The translations under genes and the position numbers were made by a program. This document shows positions 1 through 6,609 of a stretch of DNA of 6,682 nt, in pieces. Source of the DNA: Thermoleptolyngbya sp046719575 (GTDB lineage: Bacteria; Cyanobacteriota; Cyanobacteriia; Elainellales; Elainellaceae); contig JBDNCP010000227.1 of assembly GCA_046719575.1 (NCBI GenBank), positions 1 through 6,682 of the forward strand. Direction: 5' to 3'. Every line of letters starts with the position of its first letter. Positions within the stretch are counted from its first letter, which is position 1. The notes below the pieces were generated by a model. The model saw only the letters and a list, made by a program, of their open reading frames with translations. It had not been told where the DNA came from and made no database searches.

Positions 1-126
1 CGTTCTTCCCTCTTCGTTCTTCCCTCTTCGTTCTTCCCTCTTCGTTCTTCCCTCTTCGTTCTTCCCTCTTCGTTCTTCCCTCTTCGTTCTTCCCTCTTCG
101 TTCTTCCCTCTTCGTTCTTCCCTCTT
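1..126. repeat. 14-bp tandem repeat, nine perfect copies, upstream of herA
   Basis: Nine identical head-to-tail copies of CGTTCTTCCCTCTT fill the left edge of the window and probably continue beyond it. Six more pyrimidines (CTTCCC, 127-132) separate the array from the herA start codon. The unit is two imperfect heptamers (CGTTCTT and CCCTCTT), reminiscent of the short heptamer-based tandem repeats of filamentous cyanobacteria. The plus strand is all C and T except one G per unit, with no A at all, so it contains no stop codon and also no ATG, GTG or TTG. There are no spacers, so it is not a CRISPR array. Identity between copies suggests recent expansion by slippage or recombination. Confidence 0.97.
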
Positions 127-132
127 CTTCCC

Positions 133-1818
133 ATGACAGCACAACACTGCTTTTCTGCACTTCGGGCGATTGGCACGGTCAAAGGGCCGGGCGAGGCATC
201 GACGCAATACGTGTTCATCACTGCCGACAATCGCCATGTAAAAGTGGGCGAGTTTGTGTTTTATGAGGCGATCGCCGATGACGGCGCGACGCTGCAAATT
301 TTGGGCAAAATTTCCGATCGCTGCCTGATTGACCACCTGCCCGACCGCATCTTTGCCGATACCGAGATCAGCCCAGAGGCGATCGCCGCCCTCATTGGAT
401 TTTCCTACGCCAACCCTGAAATTTACGAAGTCACCGTTGAGGTGATTGGCTATTTTCACAAAGCGCTGGGTTTCATCAACCCGCGACAGGCTCCTGACCC
501 CGGCGCAAAGGTCTATCTCGCCAGCGACGAGTGTCTGCGGCAAGTGTTGAACAAAAAGCAGCTTGGCGATATTGGCGCGGCGCATCTGGGGTCGCTGCTG
601 CTGCGCGAGTCGGGCGCGGTGCCTGTGGTGGTGGATGTGAAAGAGTTGGTCAGCACCCACATGGCGATTTTGGCGGGCACAGGGTCGGGCAAGTCTTACC
701 TGGCGGGGGTGCTGGTAGAGGAGCTGCTGTCGGCGCAAAATCGGGCGGCGGTGCTGATCTTCGACCCGCATGGCGAATACAGCACCCTGGCAGAAATGCA
801 AGGCCATGCGACCTTTGCAGGCGAAGACGGCTATGCGCCCAAGGTGCGCGTGCTGACTCCAGACGATGTGCGGATTCGCGTGTCGTCGCTAGATTATTAC
901 GACGTGCTGGCGCTGCTGCCGGAGATGAGCGATCGCCAGCAGGCGATTCTCAGCAAGGCGTTTTCGCTGCTGCACAGCCATCGCAAGGGCGACTATCGCT
1001 GGACAATCAACGACCTCTATGCCGCTGTGGAGCAGGCTGACACCGCCACCGACGAAGACGGCAACACAAAAATCGGCAGTTCTGCCGGAGCGCTGCAATG
1101 GAAGCTGGAGAAACTGGCGCGATCGCCCTATTTCCACACCTACGAGCATCTGTCGCCCCGTGACCTGTTTCAGCCGGGCCAGGTGACGGTGCTGCAAATG
1201 AACGAAATCAGCCAGGAAGAACAGCAGGTGATCTGCGCCGCCGTGCTGCGGCAGGCAAACCACGCCCGCATGAACACCCAAAAGGGCAACCTCACACCCG
1301 ACGACGAAAATTATCTGCCCTACCCGGTGTTCATCCTGCTGGAAGAGGCCCACCGCTTTGCGCCCGCCCACGAACCCTCGCGCTGCAAGACCATCTTGCG
1401 GACGATCCTCAGCGAAGGGCGCAAGTTTGGGCTGGGCGTGGGGCTGATCACGCAGCGGCCGGGCAAGCTGGATTCGGATGTGCTGTCGCAGTGCATGAGC
1501 CAGTTCATCATGCGAATTGTCAACCCGGTGGATCAGGACAGCCTGAAATATGGCGTGGAAGCGGCGGGGCGCGACCTGCTGAAGGAGTTGCCCGCCCTGA
1601 CAAAAGGCCAGGTGATCGTGTCGGGAGCCTGCGTGAATACGCCCGTGCTGTGTCGCGTGCGATCGCGCCACACGACGCACGGCGGCGAAACCCTGGACGC
1701 GCCCGCCCTCTGGCAGCAGCACTTCCAGGCGCACCAAATCCGCACCCGCGAAATCGAGCAAGCACCGCTGGCCGCCCGCGCCCGCCCCAAGACCGCGCGC
1801 GGCTTGAGCATTGATTAA
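133..1818 (+). CDS. herA: HerA-type DNA-translocase ATPase (HAS-barrel plus DUF87)
   Basis: This 561-residue protein resembles HerA, a hexameric ATP-driven DNA translocase/helicase that works with the nuclease NurA in DNA end processing in archaea and many bacteria. The N-terminus (about residues 10-110, beginning AIGTVKGPGEAS) fits the small beta-barrel HAS domain. The RecA-like core has Walker A GTGSGKS at 182-188, the HerA-typical DPHGEY at 211-216, Walker B ILLEEAH at 401-407, the SEGRKFGLG segment at 427-435 and TQRP at 440-443. All expected ATPase motifs are present and the length is normal, so the enzyme should be active. ATG 133 is the first possible start in frame and begins just before the barrel. 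No Shine-Dalgarno sequence exists because the leader is pure pyrimidine repeat. No nurA gene is seen in the window, although upstream is unseen. HerA is clear at family level; a cyanobacterial-specific role is not known to me. Confidence 0.9.
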   Translation: MTAQHCFSALRAIGTVKGPGEASTQYVFITADNRHVKVGEFVFYEAIADDGATLQILGKISDRCLIDHLPDRIFADTEISPEAIAALIGFSYANPEIYEVTVEVIGYFHKALGFINPRQAPDPGAKVYLASDECLRQVLNKKQLGDIGAAHLGSLLLRESGAVPVVVDVKELVSTHMAILAGTGSGKSYLAGVLVEELLSAQNRAAVLIFDPHGEYSTLAEMQGHATFAGEDGYAPKVRVLTPDDVRIRVSSLDYYDVLALLPEMSDRQQAILSKAFSLLHSHRKGDYRWTINDLYAAVEQADTATDEDGNTKIGSSAGALQWKLEKLARSPYFHTYEHLSPRDLFQPGQVTVLQMNEISQEEQQVICAAVLRQANHARMNTQKGNLTPDDENYLPYPVFILLEEAHRFAPAHEPSRCKTILRTILSEGRKFGLGVGLITQRPGKLDSDVLSQCMSQFIMRIVNPVDQDSLKYGVEAAGRDLLKELPALTKGQVIVSGACVNTPVLCRVRSRHTTHGGETLDAPALWQQHFQAHQIRTREIEQAPLAARARPKTARGLSID

Positions 1819-1869
1819 CCTTGGTCTGGATTTAGGGCGATGCCTTTGGAAAGCTTCGATAACGCCCCT

Positions 1870-2030
1870 TCACGCTTCTCCGCCAATCGTTTCGCCAAAA
1901 TGGCTGGCGAGATAGTGGGTTATCAAGCACTTGGTTTCGGCAATCAGGCGAGCGCGAAGCGGCGCATCGGCCTTGAGCGAGAGCCACAGCAAATTGCCCA
2001 CCGACTCCACCACCACCAGGGCGATCGCCC
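1870..2030 (-). pseudogene. Remnant of a minus-strand gene, possibly TetR-family C-terminus
   Basis: Read on the minus strand toward the TGA at 1872-1870, the frame gives AIALVVVESVGNLLWLSL followed by a Lys/Asp/Arg-containing helix, then LIAETKCLITHYLASHFG and a short tail. The alternation of hydrophobic and charged residues looks like real helical protein. The pattern resembles the last two helices of TetR-family repressors, but this is recognition by eye and weak. Upstream of the HIP1 palindrome (2018-2031) the frame stops looking like protein and meets a TGA at 2073-2071, so the DNA-binding half and start codon are missing. It is inferred to be the 3' end of a truncated gene. It could still be a chance open frame. 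Confidence 0.35.
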
Positions 2031-2415
2031 TCGGCTGGGAACTGGGAGAACAGGCGAAGCCCCTGGTTGCTCAGCGCTGGGAAGAGGCATGGGAAAAGCC
2101 CGTGCGCCAGTGGCGGGCGGAGTTGGGGTTGCCGTTGGAGGGGGTGAGGGGGTGAGGGTTGAGCGGAGGTTTTTGGCGTGTGGGGAGATGAGGATGAAAC
2201 CGGCATCGTGCGGTTTAGCGGTGTGGATGCTGCGGAGTACGTATCCGTGGGGTGGACTGCTGTGGCAATTGACCCGGCTGGTGTGGGTGGGGGGTGAGCG
2301 GCGATCGCGGGAACGGCTGCGCCTGTGGCGGCTATGGCTGCGGGTTGATTTTGCAAACTTACTGGCGATCGCCATCGAGCTAGCCCAGCCTGAGTTTTGG
2401 GTGAGCCTTTTCAGA
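2021..2415 (+). pseudogene. Frame-disrupted plus-strand gene relic, function unknown
   Basis: Three consecutive stretches look like protein but lie in different frames. The first (about 2021-2155) reads LGWELGEQAKPLVAQRW and continues through WRAELGLPLEG to a TGA at 2153-2155. The second (2163-2297) includes FGVWGDEDETGIVRFSGVDA and ends at TGA 2295-2297. The third (about 2257-2415) includes LLWQLTRLVWVGGE, LWRLWLRVDFANLLAIAIEL and AQPEFW. The shifts fall near G-rich runs (2139-2160 and 2286-2294) where indels are likely. There is no credible start codon: the relic emerges from the HIP1 palindrome at 2018-2031. I do not recognise the family. It is most likely a 5'-truncated gene with two frameshifts; less likely, unrelated fragments or chance. 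Confidence 0.35.
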
Positions 2416-2477
2416 TGCGTCGGGGGAAATGGCTCACGCCCGCAGGCTCCAGTCAGGGGCGATCGCATTCGGGGGCT

Positions 2478-2505
2478 AACCAATTTCCAACCAATTTCCA
2501 TTGGT
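2478..2505. repeat. Adjacent 11-bp direct repeat with small hairpin
   Basis: AACCAATTTCC occurs twice back to back (2478-2488 and 2489-2499). The second copy is followed by ATTGGT, so ACCAAT (2490-2495) and ATTGGT (2500-2505) can form a 6-bp stem with a TTCC loop. There is no T-run on either side. It lies about 120 bp past the stop of the ABC transporter gene on the minus strand, so a role in ending that transcript is possible but not supported. Confidence 0.5.
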
Positions 2506-2621
2506 GGTCGGATGCGGCTACTTCACTGTGGGTGATCAGCCAGATTTGACATGAAACCTTGAAACCAATTGGCCGACAGGGTAGACGCATGATCTTGCAG
2601 GCATATCGCGGCCAAGCCCCC

Positions 2622-4466
2622 TTAACCTTCCAGCATTTGCAGCCGATACAGACTGGCATAGAGTCCATTTTGCGCCAGCAGTTCCTCATGGCTGCCCGAC
2701 TCCACCAGTTGTCCCCGCTTTAGCACCAAAATCCGATCCACACTGCGAATGGTAGAAAGACGGTGGGCAATGATAATGGCGGTGCGCCCCTCCAGCAGGG
2801 TTTCCAGCGCTTCTTGAATCAGGGACTCTGTACCCACGTCCAGGTTTGCAGTGGCTTCGTCTAGCACCAAAATCGGCGGATTGCGGATGGCGGCCCGCGC
2901 AAAGGCGAGAAGCTGTTTCTGTCCACCCGACAGATTTGTGCCGCGCTGCCGCAGTTCTGTGTTGTAGCCCTGGGGCAGTTGCTCGATGAATTTTGCCACA
3001 TTCGTCTGCTCCGCCGCCCGCTGGATTTCCGCCATCGAGTAAGTTTCGCCCAGCGCAATGTTGCTCTTCACATCGCCCGCAAATAAAAACCCGTCCTGCA
3101 AAATTACCGCCATCCGCCGCCGCAGTTCTGCCTGGGGCATTTCGCGAATGTCTACGCCATCCAGCAAAATGCGCCCGCTCGTCACCTCATATAGCCGACA
3201 CAGCAGGCGAATAATCGAGCTTTTGCCCGCGCCCGTTGGCCCCACCAGTGCCACTTTTTCGCCAGGCGCAATCGTGAAGTCGAGGTCGCGCAGCACCAGT
3301 TCGTCAGGCTTGTAGCCGAAGGAGACCTGCTCGAAGCGGATTTCGCCAGGGGCTTGGGCGGTGGAATGATGAACCGCAGGAACCCCTCGATCCCTGACCT
3401 CCGGATCGCGGATTTCGATGGGTTCGACGAGAATATCGCTGACCCGCTCCAAAGCAGTGAAGCCCGCCTGGATAGCGGTAAATTGTTCGGCAAATTCGCG
3501 CAGGGGGTCAAAGAGGCGCTGAGCAAAGAGAATGAAAGACGCTAATGTGCCAAAGAGCAGCGCTTCTTGTAGGACGAGTACGCCGCCGAGCCAGAGGACA
3601 GCGGCGATCGCCACTAGCGAAATCCATTCCAGCGTGGCCGACACCAGCGAGTCAAATACGATCGTGCGATCGACTTCCTTGATGTAGCGCTGGTTAATGG
3701 TGCGGAATAGTTCAGCATTAAACGCCTCCCGCCGAAACAACTGCACCACGTTGATGCCGACAATGTTCTCTTGCAGCGTGGCGTTGAGCGACGACAGTTC
3801 TTCGCGGGCCCGATAGTTGGCCTGTCGATATTTCCGCTGAAAGTAAATCGTGAGGATAGTAATCGGAATCAGCATGGCAATCAGCAGAGATGCCAGCCGC
3901 CATTCCAGCGTGAACATCGTCAGCGCAATCACGATGATGGAAAAAAGATTGCCAATGATGCCGATCGCGCCTGTGGAAAACACGTCACCGAGTGCATCCA
4001 CATCACTGGTTAGGCGCGTGATCAGTTTACCAACGGGCGTGCGATCGAAAAATCGCGTGGCCAGCGATGTGACGTGTAAAAACAAGTCATTGCGAATGTC
4101 GGCGGTAATGCGCTGACCCACCTTTTGCACCAGAAAACTCTGCAGTCCATCAAACGTCAGCCGCATCACAATGGTAATCAGCAGCAACACCACCAGCAGA
4201 TTCAGCCCTTGCGCCAAGGTGCGCCCCTGCAAAAAGCCCAGCACTGGCTCATTGCGAATCAGCGAAATGGCCTGCCCCACCAAAATCGGCTGCACCGCAT
4301 CCCCGATCGCCGTTGGAATCAGCATTAGCAGCGAAATCAGCAGCAGCCGCTGATGCCGCAGGGCGTAGGGCAGGAGCATTTTGAGCAGTCGCCAGTCCGT
4401 CGGGCGCTGGGGGCGACGAGTCGGGTTGCGCTCCCATTCGGAGGAGTCTGCGGGGGATGAGGTCAT
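2622..4466 (-). CDS. ABC exporter half-transporter (fused membrane and ATPase domains)
   Basis: A 614-residue polypeptide with the layout of a type IV ABC exporter (MdlB/LmrA/MsbA-like). A cytoplasmic N-terminus of about 30 residues is followed by a six-helix transmembrane domain (about 30-330) and a nucleotide-binding domain (about 375-614). Walker A is GPTGAGKS (409-416), the Q-loop Gln is 457, the ABC signature LSGGQ is 512-516, Walker B ends LDE with catalytic Glu 537, the D-loop is ANLD and the H-loop His is 568. All are canonical, so ATP hydrolysis should be normal. It would act in the plasma membrane as a homodimer, or pair with a half-transporter encoded elsewhere. The substrate cannot be told from sequence; lipids, peptides and drugs are usual for the group. 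ATG 4466 is preferred; an in-frame TTG at 4478 would add four residues. Neither has a visible ribosome-binding site. It is divergent from the cax gene. Confidence 0.95.
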   Translation of the reverse strand: MTSSPADSSEWERNPTRRPQRPTDWRLLKMLLPYALRHQRLLLISLLMLIPTAIGDAVQPILVGQAISLIRNEPVLGFLQGRTLAQGLNLLVVLLLITIVMRLTFDGLQSFLVQKVGQRITADIRNDLFLHVTSLATRFFDRTPVGKLITRLTSDVDALGDVFSTGAIGIIGNLFSIIVIALTMFTLEWRLASLLIAMLIPITILTIYFQRKYRQANYRAREELSSLNATLQENIVGINVVQLFRREAFNAELFRTINQRYIKEVDRTIVFDSLVSATLEWISLVAIAAVLWLGGVLVLQEALLFGTLASFILFAQRLFDPLREFAEQFTAIQAGFTALERVSDILVEPIEIRDPEVRDRGVPAVHHSTAQAPGEIRFEQVSFGYKPDELVLRDLDFTIAPGEKVALVGPTGAGKSSIIRLLCRLYEVTSGRILLDGVDIREMPQAELRRRMAVILQDGFLFAGDVKSNIALGETYSMAEIQRAAEQTNVAKFIEQLPQGYNTELRQRGTNLSGGQKQLLAFARAAIRNPPILVLDEATANLDVGTESLIQEALETLLEGRTAIIIAHRLSTIRSVDRILVLKRGQLVESGSHEELLAQNGLYASLYRLQMLEG

Positions 4467-4589
4467 AGACTGGGGCAAGATGGAGAATGCACAAGCTTAA
4501 CTGTAGCGTAGTGTGGGGAGAGGAGATGACGGGTTGGTGGAGTCGAGAATGGAGGGGATGCTAGAGGTAGCAGTCCACCATCCGATTCC

Positions 4590-4613
4590 CCTTATTCCTC
4601 TCCTTATTCCTCT
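4590..4613. repeat. 12-bp tandem duplication in the divergent intergenic region
   Basis: CCTTATTCCTCT is present twice head-to-tail (4590-4601 and 4602-4613), midway between the ABC transporter and cax start codons. It looks like a small slippage duplication. It may add spacing, or duplicate a binding site, in the shared promoter region. I could not identify clear -35 or -10 boxes for either gene here. Confidence 0.85.
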
Positions 4614-4675
4614 ATCGCCAGTCTGGATTCTTAATTCCCAATCTCTCATCGCTAATCCCTTTTCTGGGCTGCTTA

Positions 4676-4713
4676 ATCTCTATGCTGCTTAAACATCTCT
4701 ATGCTGCTTAAAC
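4676..4713. repeat. 19-bp tandem duplication spanning the cax start codon
   Basis: ATCTCTATGCTGCTTAAAC occurs twice in tandem (4676-4694 and 4695-4713). Each copy contains an ATG (4682 and 4701). A third, partial copy of its core, GCTGCTTAA, lies just upstream at 4668-4676, so the core is present three times (4668, 4684, 4703). The second copy carries the cax start codon. The first carries a decoy ATG opening a 9-codon frame (4682-4711). Confidence 0.95.
4682..4711 (+). CDS. Putative 9-codon upstream mini-ORF overlapping the cax start
   Basis: The ATG at 4682 opens a frame reading MLLKHLYAA that stops at TAA 4709-4711. It is out of frame with cax, and its last 11 bases overlap the beginning of cax. 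It exists because the 19-bp duplication copied the start-codon region, so its first four codons match those of cax. If translated, it could reduce cax initiation or feed it by termination-reinitiation. No Shine-Dalgarno sequence precedes either ATG. Translation is inferred only from position. Confidence 0.2.
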   Translation: MLLKHLYAA

Positions 4714-5777
4714 GGTTTCCTGCACTGGTGCTGCTGGTCTTTGTTCCGATTTCACTGTTGGCGCATGGGCAGGGCTGGGGCGATGCGGCGGTGTTTGTGA
4801 CATCGGCGCTGGCGATCGCCCCGCTGGCTATTTTCCTTGGCCGAGCCACCGAAGAACTGGCGCTGGCCCTAGGGCCAACAGTAGGCGGACTGATGAACGC
4901 GATCTTTGGTAATGCAACAGAGTTGATTATCTCGCTGGCAGCGCTGCGGCGAGGTCTGGTGGATCTGGTGAAGGCCAGCATCACGGGCAGTATTTTGGGC
5001 GATTTGCTGCTGGTGCTGGGGCTAGCAATGCTGCTGGGCGGGCTGAAGTACAAAGAGCAGTCGTTTGAGCCGATTGTGGTGCGGGTGAATGGCTCGTCGA
5101 TGACGCTGGCAGTCACGGCGATCGCCCTGCCTACAATCGTCATTAACACGTCCAATTTTGTAGACGCGCAGGACATAGCCAAACTGTCGATTATTGTGGC
5201 CGTCGTACTGATTTTGGTGTACGGGCTGACGCTGTTGTTTTCGCTGAAGACCCACAGCTATCTCTATGACGTGTGCAAAGCCAAGCAAGACCCACTGCTG
5301 GAGGAAAGCGGGCGATCGCCGCTGTGGCCGTGGGTGGTGGTGCTGCTGTTGGCGACAGTCGGGATTGCTGTCGAGTCGGAACTATTTGTGGGCGTGGTGG
5401 AAGACGTGATTGCTGATTGGGCACTGACCCCGCTATTTACAGGCGTGGTGCTGTTGCCGCTGTTGGGCGATGTGTCGGGCTATGTGACGGCTGTGCGCGT
5501 GGCCCTGAAAAATAATATGGATTTGCCCGTGTCGGTGGCGATGGGGTCGAGTCTGCTGGTGGCGCTGTTTGTGGCTCCGGTGCTGGTGCTGGTGGGGCAG
5601 GCGATGGGCCAGCCGATGGATCTGGACTTCAACCCGTTTGAGGCGATTACGGTGGCGATCGCCGTATTTATCGTCAACTTGATTAGCCTGAACGGGCGGT
5701 CGAACTGGCTAGACGGAACGCTACTGCTGGCAACCTACGCGATTCTGGCGGCGGCGTTTTACTACCACCCAGCGTAG
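4701..5777 (+). CDS. cax: CAX-type calcium/proton exchanger with altered second-half motif
   Basis: A 358-residue polytopic membrane protein of the CaCA superfamily, CAX family, which swaps cytoplasmic Ca2+ for protons. About eleven hydrophobic segments fill the protein, beginning at residues 5-22. The first-half repeat is recognisable: GNATEL at 70-75 with the ion-binding Glu 74, then KASITGSILG at 91-100. The C-terminal half is also family-like (VESEL 224-228, ALFVAPVLVLVG 288-299, NPFE 311-314). The second-half ion-binding motif is not: residues 256-261 read GDVSGY where the family has GNxxEH, and the usual Gln after the GSS triplet is Leu 286. Position 101 is Asp where Asn is common. Classical exchange is therefore doubtful; a divergent paralog or a different ion is possible. 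ATG 4701 is the only start after an in-frame TAA at 4674. The gene has its own leader, divergent from the ABC exporter. Confidence 0.9.
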   Translation: MLLKRFPALVLLVFVPISLLAHGQGWGDAAVFVTSALAIAPLAIFLGRATEELALALGPTVGGLMNAIFGNATELIISLAALRRGLVDLVKASITGSILGDLLLVLGLAMLLGGLKYKEQSFEPIVVRVNGSSMTLAVTAIALPTIVINTSNFVDAQDIAKLSIIVAVVLILVYGLTLLFSLKTHSYLYDVCKAKQDPLLEESGRSPLWPWVVVLLLATVGIAVESELFVGVVEDVIADWALTPLFTGVVLLPLLGDVSGYVTAVRVALKNNMDLPVSVAMGSSLLVALFVAPVLVLVGQAMGQPMDLDFNPFEAITVAIAVFIVNLISLNGRSNWLDGTLLLATYAILAAAFYYHPA

Positions 5778-5799
5778 CGCCATCCAACCCGGCCTTTGA

Positions 5800-5813
5800 T
5801 GAGGCTATCCTCA
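5800..5813. terminator. Weak hairpin between convergent genes, possible terminator
   Basis: TGAGG (5800-5804) and CCTCA (5809-5813) can pair around a CTAT loop. It sits 23 bp after the cax stop and about 40 bp past the stop of the convergent gene, where a shared terminator would be expected. The stem is only 5 bp and no T-run follows on either strand, so support is mainly positional. Confidence 0.2.
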
Positions 5814-5852
5814 GTCGCCAAGCATTCCTTCATTCACCTTCATGAGTCACCC

Positions 5853-6578
5853 TCACTCGTTAGACCATTGCTTCGGGATCGACGCACCCGGCATGAACTC
5901 GGATAATTCTTGCTGCACAATGATGCCAATGCTCAGCCCCTCAGTCAAAAACTGTCCGTATTCGTTCGCAGTTGCGTTCTCTTGAAGCGTTTGTAGCATG
6001 GCCAGGTTTTGGGCGATCGCCTCTGCCAATTCTGCTCGTTTGGCAATCATCTTCTGATGCTTTCGCACGATCCTTTCGGTGGTCAAGGCACAGATCAAGC
6101 TAGAGCGAGTGGCATCCAGAGCTTGAAAAATCTCCTGTCGATCCACAGGCTCGCTGCTGTTCGCACGCACGGAATCTAACTCTTCCATCAGGGCGATCGC
6201 CTCGATGATCTCGTTGTGTCGATCGACCTGATCCAGCAGATGCGAAAGCTGAGTCAATTTCTTTCCCTGCTGCCAGATGTAGCCGTTCCAAAGTGCGAAC
6301 AATCCGACGGAAATTCCTAACGATATGCCGAGGAATTTTGCAATGTCGTCTCCTGTGAAACCGGGAAGATTGCGAGCAATCACCAAGCTGGCAGGCAAAC
6401 AAAAAATGATGAACAGGCCCAGTGTCAGCACTTCGCTCAACAAGAGCGATCGCAGCCGACGCGGCGACCGCAGGACTGACGGACGAATCGCCCGACCCAT
6501 AAAGGTGTCGCTAATATCCAGCCCTGTCAGGCGATCCAGTTCGTCTTCGGTAATGCGGAGTTCTGTCAGAGAAGGCAT
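5853..6578 (-). CDS. Hypothetical two-helix membrane protein with long helical tail
   Basis: I do not recognise this 241-residue protein. Residues 1-45 are polar and basic near the membrane (RSPRRLRSLL at 38-47). Two hydrophobic segments follow at about 47-68 and 79-101, forming a hairpin with a short loop (NLPGFTGDD). The rest (about 105-225) is charged and helix-rich with spaced Leu, Ile and Ala, consistent with coiled coil (for example the stretches around 107-135 and 165-200). By the positive-inside rule both ends probably face the cytoplasm. No catalytic motif is visible. Three HIP1 sites lie inside, so base composition matches the host and the gene is probably resident. ATG 6578 has no clear Shine-Dalgarno sequence. 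The gene converges on cax with a 75-bp gap. A 15-bp tandem repeat lies 32 bp upstream of the start. Confidence 0.8.
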   Translation of the reverse strand: MPSLTELRITEDELDRLTGLDISDTFMGRAIRPSVLRSPRRLRSLLLSEVLTLGLFIIFCLPASLVIARNLPGFTGDDIAKFLGISLGISVGLFALWNGYIWQQGKKLTQLSHLLDQVDRHNEIIEAIALMEELDSVRANSSEPVDRQEIFQALDATRSSLICALTTERIVRKHQKMIAKRAELAEAIAQNLAMLQTLQENATANEYGQFLTEGLSIGIIVQQELSEFMPGASIPKQWSNE

Positions 6579-6609
6579 ACTGCCAGGGGTCGAGGGTTAC
6601 AGCAAACAT

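Larger units (their letters stand above)
1819..2621. other. 803-bp stretch without an intact gene, containing gene remnants
   Basis: No open frame here looks like a complete protein. The longer frames are low-complexity, rich in Pro, Arg, Gly and Ser. Protein-like pieces can still be read: a minus-strand segment at 1870-2030 and plus-strand segments in three successive frames at 2021-2415 (separate entries). Four HIP1 octamers lie inside. From 2416 to 2621 I see only a short direct repeat with a weak hairpin (2478-2505). I see no tRNA or mobile element ends. The best reading is a decayed, rearranged intergenic region. Confidence 0.6.

Noticed and set aside
1..126. CRISPR-like regular repeat at the left edge
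   Set aside because: Units are directly contiguous, 14 bp long and without spacers, so this is a simple tandem repeat.
889..1761. Long open frame of 290 codons on the minus strand inside herA
   Set aside because: It is antisense to a clear ATPase gene with all motifs; its translation is His-, Gln- and Arg-rich with no domain pattern, as expected for an antisense shadow in GC-rich DNA.
1832..2356. Minus-strand frame of 174 codons rich in Pro, Ala and Ser
   Set aside because: Low-complexity composition and no motif; a better protein-like reading exists in another minus-strand frame (1870-2030).
1840..2535. Single 231-codon plus-strand frame as one intact gene
   Set aside because: Most of its translation is Gly/Arg-rich; only about 2257-2415 looks like protein, and neighbouring protein-like pieces lie in other frames, so a relic is more likely than an intact gene.
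4467..4478. TTG at 4478 as the start of the ABC exporter
   Set aside because: It adds only four residues before an ATG at 4466 and has no ribosome-binding site to favour it; ATG was preferred, though TTG cannot be excluded.
4467..4700. Sigma70-type promoters for the divergent genes
   Set aside because: AT-rich hexamers such as TTAATT near 4631 occur, but none pairs with a convincing -35 box at proper spacing.
4673..5182. Minus-strand frame of 169 codons within cax
   Set aside because: Ser/Thr/Pro-rich antisense shadow of a membrane protein with clear family motifs on the plus strand.
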